A DNA stretch of 35,183 nt from SIG223 sp964442785 (GTDB taxonomy: Bacteria > Bacillota_I > Bacilli_A > RFN20 > DUOF01), in NCBI GenBank assembly GCA_964442785.1, contig CAYTZW010000012.1, positions 1 to 35,183 on the forward strand. The letters run 5' to 3'. The notes beneath the pieces were generated by a model. It searched no databases. It saw nothing but the letters and a program-made list of their open reading frames with translations, and was not told where the DNA came from. Shown here in pieces: positions 7,709-15,454 of the stretch. The translations under genes and the position numbers were made by a program. Numbering within the stretch: position 1 is the first letter of the stretch; each line of letters starts with the position of its first letter.

Positions 7709-8553
7709 AAAGATTTAAAAAAATATATATTGAAATAAATAATACTTGTAATTTTAATTGTTCTTTTTGTATTCATACTAAAAGAGGAAAAGAATTTATG
7801 ACTTCTCAAAATTTTAGATGTATCATAAGTCAAATTAAGGATTATACAGATTATGTCTATTTACATATTATGGGTGAACCTTTATTACACCCATTGCTTA
7901 ATGATTTTATTACAATTTGTAAAGAAAATGGTTTGTTTGTTAATATTACTACCAATGGTTCTTTACTTTCTAATAGAAAAGATATTTTTCTTTCTAATCC
8001 AGTAAGACAATTAAATATTTCCTTACACAGTATTGAAACTGAAGATGAAAATTTTTACCAATATATTGATGATGTTTTGTCTTTTGTTAAAGAATTGAAT
8101 GAAAAAACACAAACTTATATTTCTTTAAGATTATGGAATGTTGAAGAAGAAAATAATTCGCGACAAGATTATATTTTGAAGAAATTATCAAATGAATTTA
8201 AGAGGGATATTAGTTCTGTAAAACTTAAAAATTATCGCAATATAAAAATTTCGGAACATTTGTTTTTGAGCCTAGATAAAAAATTTATTTGGCCTAGTTT
8301 AAAAAATGACATTTACAGTTTAAAGGGAAAATGTTTAGGTGGAAAAAGTATGTGTGGTATTTTAGTAGACGGCACGGTTGTTCCTTGCTGTTTAGATGCC
8401 CAAGGAGATGTTAACTTAGGTAATATTTTTGTTTCTTCTTTTAAAAGTATTATTGAAAGTGAAAAAGTTAACAATATATTAAATGGTTGGAAAGAACATA
8501 AATGTGTTGAATCTTTATGTCAAAGATGTTCTTATCGAAATCGTTTTGATTAG
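7705..8553 (+). CDS. Radical SAM/SPASM-type protein, substrate unknown
   Basis: A protein of 282 aa whose ATG overlaps the previous stop (ATGA). The N-terminal [4Fe-4S] motif is C-x3-C-x2-C (TCNFNCSFC), followed by the GEPLLHP segment, a GGE-type SAM-binding motif. The C-terminus has a short cysteine cluster typical of a SPASM-like auxiliary cluster: CLGG..MCG, PCCLDAQG, and CVESLCQRCSYR at the end. The protein should cleave S-adenosylmethionine to start radical chemistry on a peptide or small molecule. No precursor peptide gene is seen nearby. The downstream TetR gene is convergent and starts one base after the stop, with no clear terminator between. Confidence 0.85.
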   Translation: MKRFKKIYIEINNTCNFNCSFCIHTKRGKEFMTSQNFRCIISQIKDYTDYVYLHIMGEPLLHPLLNDFITICKENGLFVNITTNGSLLSNRKDIFLSNPVRQLNISLHSIETEDENFYQYIDDVLSFVKELNEKTQTYISLRLWNVEEENNSRQDYILKKLSNEFKRDISSVKLKNYRNIKISEHLFLSLDKKFIWPSLKNDIYSLKGKCLGGKSMCGILVDGTVVPCCLDAQGDVNLGNIFVSSFKSIIESEKVNNILNGWKEHKCVESLCQRCSYRNRFD

Positions 8554-8554
8554 T

Positions 8555-9148
8555 TTATTTGTAAATAAGGGTTGTATCTTTAGCGATTGCAAAGATGACT
8601 TCTTTACAGGCATTAAGAAGTTGCTTTACGGAGTATCTTTCTTTTTTGTCATACCATTCTGCAAATAAAGAAATTGAACCTGATGCGATAAAAGCCGATA
8701 TTAAAGGTATCGGATATTTTAAAGATTTAAGCTTGTTTATTTTGTTTAAAAAACTGCTTAAAAATTCTTTTACAATATCGGTAATCATTGTATAAATTAA
8801 AAAGTTTTTAGATTGTTTGAAAACAATTAATAATTCTTCATTTGATAGAATTTCCGTAATAACTATTTCTAAAAGTTTATAGGAATAAGTAGCGACATCT
8901 TGAATGGAATTTAAGGTAGTTTCGCTTTCTACTTTTTTTATAAGTCCATTTTTAAAGGTTTCTAAACTGTCTTCTAAAAGATGATTTTTGTCTTCATAAT
9001 ATTTATAAAAAGTCATTCTATTTATTAAGGCTTCTTGACAAATATCAATAACGGTAATTTTTTCATAATCTTTTTCTTTTAATAAAGACATTAAAGCAGT
9101 TCTTAAACTTTTTTTGGTTTTTTGGATTCTTAAATCTTCTTTATACAT
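8555..9148 (-). CDS. TetR/AcrR-family transcriptional regulator
   Basis: A protein of 197 aa. The N-terminal helix-turn-helix reads ITVIDICQEALINRMTFYKY, the standard TetR recognition region, at about residues 30-50. An all-helical ligand-binding half follows. The gene is divergent from a large MMPL/RND exporter gene, and two ACACGTGT-centred sites lie between the exporter -10 box and its start codon. The simplest reading is that this protein represses the exporter until a ligand binds. The ligand is unknown. Its own 5' leader contains a further inverted repeat, TACAATTAA / TTAATTGTA (9169-9177 and 9192-9200), possibly an autoregulatory site. Confidence 0.9.
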   Translation of the reverse strand: MYKEDLRIQKTKKSLRTALMSLLKEKDYEKITVIDICQEALINRMTFYKYYEDKNHLLEDSLETFKNGLIKKVESETTLNSIQDVATYSYKLLEIVITEILSNEELLIVFKQSKNFLIYTMITDIVKEFLSSFLNKINKLKSLKYPIPLISAFIASGSISLFAEWYDKKERYSVKQLLNACKEVIFAIAKDTTLIYK

Positions 9149-9223
9149 AATACAATTTTTCCTTTCTGTACAATTAATTCTATTCTTTTTTTTAATTGTA
9201 TTAGGAATAATAAAATTAATTGA

Positions 9224-9251
9224 TTGTTTTTTCTAAATCCTAGCATATAAT
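9224..9251 (+). promoter_or_regulatory. Promoter of the MMPL/RND exporter gene
   Basis: TTGTTT (9224-9229), 16-base spacer, perfect TATAAT (9246-9251). The TetR-type operators begin two bases downstream, over the expected transcription start. Confidence 0.65.
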
Positions 9252-9252
9252 G

Positions 9253-9282
9253 ATACACGTGTCAATTATTAATACACGTGTC
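9253..9282. promoter_or_regulatory. Tandem TetR-type operators
   Basis: The 11-mer ATACACGTGTC occurs twice as a direct repeat (9253-9263 and 9272-9282). Each copy contains the perfect palindrome ACACGTGT, and the centres are 19 bp apart. They lie between the -10 box and the ribosome site of the exporter gene, where a bound repressor would block transcription. Confidence 0.75.
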
Positions 9283-9304
9283 TAATTAAAAAGGAGGAAG
9301 AAAA

Positions 9305-12304
9305 ATGAAAAAAATTTCAAATTTTATTGTAAAGCAAAGGAAAGTGTTGACAGGAATTTTTGCTATTTTACTAGTGGTTTCGTGTTTTTTAATTAACAAA
9401 GTTGATGTTAATTATGATATGACTAAGTATTTAGATAAGGATTCAAGTTCTACTTATGCTTTAGAAAAAATGGTTGAAGAATTTGGTTCGGTTGGACAAG
9501 CACAAGTAATGATTGAAAATATTGAAAGTTCTCAAGCGGGAGAATTAAAAGAAGAAATAGAGAAAATAGAAGGAGTAAGCAGTGTTGTTTTTGATGTTAA
9601 TAATGAAAATTATTTTCACGATAACAAGGCTTTATATAAGATTTTCTTAGTTTCAGGAGATTATCAAAAGGAAAGTTATGAAACTATTAATCTTATTAGG
9701 GATACTTTAAAAGATTATGATATTGCCGTAACGGGAGCAGCTCCTAAAGCACAGTTTTTGTCTTCTTCTGTTGATGATGATATGACGAAAATTTTGTTAA
9801 TTGCTTGTATCGTAATTTTACTTATTTTAACAATTACTTCTCATTCTTGGATTGAACCTGTTTTATTTACTATTGTTGCAGGTGGTGCCATTATTATTAA
9901 TATGGGTACTAATTTTGTTATGGGAGAAATATCTTTTATCACAAAATCTATTTGTGCCGTTATGCAATTAGCTCTTGCTATGGATTATTCAATTATTTTA
10001 TTACATAGTTTTAATGAAGAAAAAACTAAAAATCCAGATAGTAAAGAAGCGATAAGTGAAGCTTTAGCAAAATCTTTTAAGCCAATTAGTAGCAGTAGTT
10101 TAACTACTATTGCAGGTTTAATCGCTTTAGTATTTATGAGTTTCTCTATTGGTTTTGATGTAGGTATGGTGTTAGCTAAAGGAATTTTATTAAGTTTATT
10201 AACAGTCTTTATCTTTATGCCTGGTATTTTATTGATATTTAATCCTTTGATAGAAAAAACAAAGCATCGTACGATACAAGAAGTAATATTGGATTATCGT
10301 AATAAGAAAAATCAAAAAATTAGCAATAAGAAAAAAAGATTTACTTATGCTGATTTTCAATTTAAAACAAGACATATTATTCCTGTTTTGCTTTTAGTTT
10401 TAATAATCGCTGGGGGTATTTTAAATATTAATATTGATTATAGTTATAGTTTAAATGCTTCAACTGATGAAAATTCTAGTATCAATGTGGAAACTAAAAA
10501 AATTGAAAAGGAATTTGGTATTCAAAATAGTTTAGTAGTTATTGTTCCAAAAGGTAATGTTACTCAAGAAGCTTTAATTGTTAACTATTTGAATAATTAT
10601 GAGTATAAAGGTGAAAAAATTATTAATAGTAGTTTATCTTTAGTAGAAACAGGAATTTATCAAAATGTAAATTATGAAACTACGGCTTCTTTATTTGGAA
10701 TTAATGAAGATTTTACGGAAGGATTATTTAATCAAATGGGAGTTGAAGAAACGACAGTTTATAATCTTGTTAAATACTTAAATGATAATGATTATATAAA
10801 TACCACGACTTCAACTATGCAAAATCAAATAAATGAACAACAAGAAAATGCTCAAGTTCTTTTTGAAATAAAAGATGCAACTGAATTAGCAGAGTTGTTT
10901 TCTATTGATAAGGTAATTATTGATGATGTTTATGAAAAAATGGGAAATGAATCTTCTTATGAAGTATATAAGGTAATTCAATATATAAGCGATAATAGTT
11001 ATGCTACTTCATATGGAAGAAATTTACAAAATGATTTTGATAGTAAAAATACTAATTTAAGTTCTTTGTTTACTAGTGAGGGTTATTCTAGTGCTGTTGA
11101 CTTTGTTTCGACTTATGAAGAAAGTACTGACCAAAGTTGGAAAGAAGAAAATTATGCTACTTACCTTACTTATAAACAAGCATTAGCAACTTTAAGCAAA
11201 GATGAAGTTTTAGCAAATTATAGTTTATTAAATGAAGATACTGTTTCTTTAATGTTTAGTGCTTATTCTTTAAATGTAGAAACTGATAAAATCGAAAATT
11301 TCAAAGTTATCAATTTTATTGCGTCTAATAATATTGCTTCTACTTATGGAAATGAAGTTCAAAATAGCATTAATGAGAAAAATCAAACTGTTACTACTTT
11401 ATTTAAGGATTTAACTAAAGAAGATGTTATAAGTTCTTATGGTCTTAATGAAACTATTGTTGATACAATGTTTACTTCTTTAAATAAAACGGCTTCTATT
11501 AAAAATTATGAAGTTTTAAATTTTGTTAGTTCTAATAAGGTTATTACCTCTTTAGGTGAAAATATGAGTAGCACCATTGTTCAAAAATGGAATGAAATTG
11601 ATACCGCTATAAAGATGTTTAATAGTGAGGATTATACAAGGTTAATATTCAATATGAATACAGAAATTGCTACCGAAACTTCTTTTGCGATTATCAAGGA
11701 AATTAAAAAAGGAATTAACAAGATTACTCCTGAAAACTATGTTGCTAGTGAAACTGCTGTTTATTCGGATATTAAAGATGTTTATTTAAAAGATTTAACT
11801 TTGGTTAACTTAATTTCATTCTTTGCTATTTTATTGATTTTGGTTTTCACTTTTAAATCTTGTTCAACTCCAATAATTTTATCTTTGTTAATTCAAGGTG
11901 CTATTTGGATAAATATGGGTATTAATGTAATGTTTGGAAACTTGACTTTCTTCATTTGTTATATTGTAGTTATGTGTATTCAAATGGGAGCTACCGTTGA
12001 TTATGCTATTTTATTAACGAGTAATTATCTTGAAAATCGTAAAACAATGATTAAATCAAAAGCAATGGGAAAAGCTTTGGAAAGTTCTATAATGACTATT
12101 TTAACATCAGGTTCTATTTTAGTTATTGCGGCTTTGATTGTTGGTTTAGTTAGCAAGGTATCGATTATTTCAGAATTAGGATTGTTACTTTCAAGAGGTT
12201 GTTTAATTTCAATTTTATTAATTGTCTTTGCTTTGCCTCAAACTTTATTGTTATTCGATAAAATTATTGAAAAAACTTCTTATAAACAAAAATTCTATCA
12301 TTAA
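9305..12304 (+). CDS. MMPL/RND-family exporter
   Basis: A protein of 999 aa with AAGGAGG upstream. The layout is the usual RND duplication: helix 1 at about residues 13-31, a first outer domain to about 157, five helices at about 160-315, helix 7 at about 358-375, a large second outer domain to about 828, and five helices at about 833-985. Each half has the D-Y proton-relay pair of MmpL proteins (AMDYSI near residue 227, TVDYAI near 899). These exporters use the proton gradient to move lipids, toxins or drugs outward. The second outer domain, at about 440 residues, is long and contains four degenerate internal repeats. Control by the neighbouring TetR is likely. The substrate cannot be inferred. 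Confidence 0.9.
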   Translation: MKKISNFIVKQRKVLTGIFAILLVVSCFLINKVDVNYDMTKYLDKDSSSTYALEKMVEEFGSVGQAQVMIENIESSQAGELKEEIEKIEGVSSVVFDVNNENYFHDNKALYKIFLVSGDYQKESYETINLIRDTLKDYDIAVTGAAPKAQFLSSSVDDDMTKILLIACIVILLILTITSHSWIEPVLFTIVAGGAIIINMGTNFVMGEISFITKSICAVMQLALAMDYSIILLHSFNEEKTKNPDSKEAISEALAKSFKPISSSSLTTIAGLIALVFMSFSIGFDVGMVLAKGILLSLLTVFIFMPGILLIFNPLIEKTKHRTIQEVILDYRNKKNQKISNKKKRFTYADFQFKTRHIIPVLLLVLIIAGGILNINIDYSYSLNASTDENSSINVETKKIEKEFGIQNSLVVIVPKGNVTQEALIVNYLNNYEYKGEKIINSSLSLVETGIYQNVNYETTASLFGINEDFTEGLFNQMGVEETTVYNLVKYLNDNDYINTTTSTMQNQINEQQENAQVLFEIKDATELAELFSIDKVIIDDVYEKMGNESSYEVYKVIQYISDNSYATSYGRNLQNDFDSKNTNLSSLFTSEGYSSAVDFVSTYEESTDQSWKEENYATYLTYKQALATLSKDEVLANYSLLNEDTVSLMFSAYSLNVETDKIENFKVINFIASNNIASTYGNEVQNSINEKNQTVTTLFKDLTKEDVISSYGLNETIVDTMFTSLNKTASIKNYEVLNFVSSNKVITSLGENMSSTIVQKWNEIDTAIKMFNSEDYTRLIFNMNTEIATETSFAIIKEIKKGINKITPENYVASETAVYSDIKDVYLKDLTLVNLISFFAILLILVFTFKSCSTPIILSLLIQGAIWINMGINVMFGNLTFFICYIVVMCIQMGATVDYAILLTSNYLENRKTMIKSKAMGKALESSIMTILTSGSILVIAALIVGLVSKVSIISELGLLLSRGCLISILLIVFALPQTLLLFDKIIEKTSYKQKFYH

Positions 12305-12308
12305 AATC

Positions 12309-12345
12309 AAAAAGAAGTACTTTTAGCTTAAGGTACTTCTTTTTA
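12309..12345 (+). terminator. Terminator of the exporter gene
   Basis: AAAAGAAGTAC and GTACTTCTTTT form an 11-bp stem around a 12-base loop, followed by a T-rich run. It lies just after the exporter stop codon. Confidence 0.85.
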
Positions 12346-12424
12346 TATTCCACTTTTAATTATTTCCCTAACACTTTTGTTTTATATTTGATAAAATATA
12401 AAAAAGAAATAAGGAGGAATATAA

Positions 12425-15400
12425 ATGGTACATCTTAATGTTTGCAGTTGTTATTCTTTCTTATCTTCTTCTTTAAGAATTGACACTTATTTGGATTTTT
12501 TAGTTAAAAAACACGAAGATTATGCGGTTTTAACCGATATGAATAATATGTGTGGAGCAATGGAATTTGTCAAAAAATGTCAAAAAGTTAATTTAAAAGC
12601 CATTTTAGGAATGGAAGTTTCTGTTTTTAAATTTGACCAAGAATATAAAGTGATACTTTTAGCTTTAAATACTAAAGGTTACTATTCTTTATTAAAAATA
12701 ACCTCTTTAATAAGTAAAAATTTATCAATGGAAAAACTTTTTGAGTATCAAGAAGGTTTAGTTTTTATCATTCCAAGTAAAAGAAGTTACTTTGGAAAAA
12801 ATGTGCATCTTAATGATTTAGAAAATGCTTATCAAGAAATTTCGTTTTTGAAAGAAAATGTTAGAAATCTTTATGTCGGTTTAGAAGCTTATAATAAAAC
12901 TGATTTGGAAGATTTGAAAAAAATTAGAAATATGAATTTAAATATTCCTTTAGTGGCTATAAATAAAGTTCTTTCTATTTGTGAAGATAGTCAAGTTTTG
13001 AAAGTTTTAGAAGCTATTAAAGATAATAAATTGGTGAAAGATATAAAAACTGATTATAGCCAAAATTATTGGAAGAATGATGCCGAAATGGCTAAAATAT
13101 TTTTACAAGAAGAAATTGATAATGTTTCTAAAATAACTTCTTTGGTAGAAAAATATGAATTTTCTAGTTCTATTAAAATGATAAAGTATTGTGAAAATAG
13201 TAAAGATTATCTTTATTCTTTGGCGTTTAAAGGTTTGAATAAAAGGTTTAATAATAATCCTAATAAAAATTATAAGGAAAGATTAGAATATGAATTATCT
13301 GTCATTGATAAAATGGGGTATAATGATTATTTTTTAGTGGTTTATGATTATGTTAAATTTGCTAAGAATAACGATATAATTGTTGGCCCAGGTAGAGGTA
13401 GTGCTGGTGGTTCTTTAACGGCTTTTGTTTTAGGAATTACAGAAATTGACCCTATTAAATATGATTTGTATTTTGAAAGATTTTTAAATCCAGGACGTGT
13501 TAGTATGCCTGATATCGACATTGATTTTGAAGACCGTAGGAGAGATGAAGTTATTTCCTATTTGAAAAATAAATGGGGAATTAATCAAGTTGCCAGTATC
13601 GCCACTTTTCAAACAATGGGTATAAAGCAAGCAATAAGAGATGTTTGTCGTGTTTTAGGAGTTAGTAGTTCGACAATGAATGTTTTTTCTAAAAAAATTC
13701 CTTTTATAAAAGATATTTCAACTACTAATATTTTTGAATATAGTCCTGAATTTAAAACTTTTGTTTATTCTAATCAACAATATTTAGATATCTTTAATTT
13801 AGCAACAAAATTAGAGGGTTTACCTCGTCAAATGTCGCTTCACGCAGCAGGTGTTATTTTATCGGATAAACCTTTGGAAAATTATGTTCCTGTCTTGATA
13901 AATGAAACAGGTTATATATGTGAATATGAACACGAATATTTAGAAGAATTAGGACTTTTTAAAATGGACCTTTTAGGACTTAAAAATATTACCATTATTA
14001 ATGATTGTTTACATATGATTAATAAAATAAATCCAAATTTTAAATTAAGTGATATTAATCTTGATGATAAAAAAATATATGAAGGAATGAATCAAAATTT
14101 GTTATCAGGTATTTTTCAATTAGAGAGTTCTGGAATGCGAAAAACTTTATTGACTATTAAACCTAATTGTTTTGAAGATGTTTGTGCTACTATTGCCCTG
14201 TTTAGACCAGGACCACGTGATTTTATTCCTACTTACATTGAAAGAAAAAACAATAAATCTTTAGTTAAATATCCTGACCCTTGTTTAGAAGAAACTTTAA
14301 AAAGTACCTATGGAATTATTATCTATCAAGAACAAGTACTCGAAATTTGTCGAAAAATGTCTTTGTTTACCTATAGTGAAGCTGATATTTTTAGAAGGAT
14401 AATAAGCAAAAAAGATGCTTCTAAGTTGGAAAAAGTTAAAAAAGATTTTATCAGTGGTGGGCTTAAAAATGGAAAAAGTGTTGACCTTTTAAATAAAGTG
14501 TTTACGATGTTAGAAAAGTTTGCTGGATATGGATTTAATAAAGCTCATACGGTAGCGTATTCTTATATTGCTTGTTATATGATGTATTTAAAAATGTATT
14601 ATCCAAGTATTTTCTTTTCTTGTCTAATGAATAATTTTGCAGGTATTTCAATGAATGACAAGTTCTTTGAATATTTAGTCGAAGCTAAAAAGTTAAATGT
14701 TAAAGTTATATCTCCTTCCGTGAATGCTAAAGAAGCAGGATTTTACAATGAATCTGGTTCAATTAGATTTGGATTAAATCAAATAAAAGGTTTAAATAGT
14801 TCTTTTGTTAATAAAATAATTGAAGAAAATAAAAATCCTTTTAAAGATTATATTGATTTTGTGGTTCGAATGAAACCTTTAGGATTAACTCAAAGTAATT
14901 TAGAAGCCTTGATATATTCTGGTGCTTTAGACGAATTTAAACTAAATAGAAGTACAATGATTGCTAATATTGATGTTGTTTTTTCTTATGCTTCCAGAGT
15001 AATAATTACTAACAAAGAAAACTATATTTTTGATTATGATTTAGCAAGTCGACCTTTATTAAAAATAGTAGAAAAAGAAAATGATTTAGAAAAGGAAAAA
15101 GAAGTAACTGGAAGTTATTTAAGTGGTTTTCCTTTAGAAAAAGAAAGGGAAACTTTAACAAAAAAAGGATATCGTTTAATTGCTACTTTGCAAAACATGG
15201 AAGAAGCCAAAATTGCTATTATTGTTCGACATATAAAAACAATGAAGGACAAAAATGGAAAACTAATGGCTCTTATTAAAGGTAGTGATGAATCAAAAGA
15301 TATTGATTTAACCTTATTTGCTTCAAGTTATCCAAAACTTATTTCCGAATTTGAAGTAGGAGAATATGCTTATATAATGGGAAAAGTAGAAATAAAAGAA

Positions 15401-15454
15401 AGAACGACAATGATAATTAATAATGCTAAAAAAATAAGGAGGAAAAAAATGTGA
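12425..15454 (+). CDS. dnaE: DNA polymerase III alpha subunit, DnaE type
   Basis: A protein of 1009 aa, shorter than the 1100-1160 aa common for DnaE. AAGGAGG precedes the ATG. The N-terminal PHP domain is degenerate: the usual HxH metal motif reads HLNVCS, so metal-dependent proofreading is unlikely. The polymerase core is intact: GPGRGSAGGSLTAF, then PDIDIDF with D363 and D365, then KMDLLGL with D515. The 152-residue spacing between D363 and D515 equals that of D403-D555/D401-D553-type pairs in E. coli alpha. A tudor/OB-like C-terminal domain follows. In Bacillus DnaE extends primers beside PolC; whether a PolC gene exists elsewhere cannot be seen. It overlaps polA by four bases. Confidence 0.95.
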   Translation: MVHLNVCSCYSFLSSSLRIDTYLDFLVKKHEDYAVLTDMNNMCGAMEFVKKCQKVNLKAILGMEVSVFKFDQEYKVILLALNTKGYYSLLKITSLISKNLSMEKLFEYQEGLVFIIPSKRSYFGKNVHLNDLENAYQEISFLKENVRNLYVGLEAYNKTDLEDLKKIRNMNLNIPLVAINKVLSICEDSQVLKVLEAIKDNKLVKDIKTDYSQNYWKNDAEMAKIFLQEEIDNVSKITSLVEKYEFSSSIKMIKYCENSKDYLYSLAFKGLNKRFNNNPNKNYKERLEYELSVIDKMGYNDYFLVVYDYVKFAKNNDIIVGPGRGSAGGSLTAFVLGITEIDPIKYDLYFERFLNPGRVSMPDIDIDFEDRRRDEVISYLKNKWGINQVASIATFQTMGIKQAIRDVCRVLGVSSSTMNVFSKKIPFIKDISTTNIFEYSPEFKTFVYSNQQYLDIFNLATKLEGLPRQMSLHAAGVILSDKPLENYVPVLINETGYICEYEHEYLEELGLFKMDLLGLKNITIINDCLHMINKINPNFKLSDINLDDKKIYEGMNQNLLSGIFQLESSGMRKTLLTIKPNCFEDVCATIALFRPGPRDFIPTYIERKNNKSLVKYPDPCLEETLKSTYGIIIYQEQVLEICRKMSLFTYSEADIFRRIISKKDASKLEKVKKDFISGGLKNGKSVDLLNKVFTMLEKFAGYGFNKAHTVAYSYIACYMMYLKMYYPSIFFSCLMNNFAGISMNDKFFEYLVEAKKLNVKVISPSVNAKEAGFYNESGSIRFGLNQIKGLNSSFVNKIIEENKNPFKDYIDFVVRMKPLGLTQSNLEALIYSGALDEFKLNRSTMIANIDVVFSYASRVIITNKENYIFDYDLASRPLLKIVEKENDLEKEKEVTGSYLSGFPLEKERETLTKKGYRLIATLQNMEEAKIAIIVRHIKTMKDKNGKLMALIKGSDESKDIDLTLFASSYPKLISEFEVGEYAYIMGKVEIKERTTMIINNAKKIRRKKM

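Noticed and set aside
12376..12400. dnaE promoter near TTGTTT / TAAAAT
   Set aside because: The spacing is wrong for a standard promoter and no other pair is convincing.
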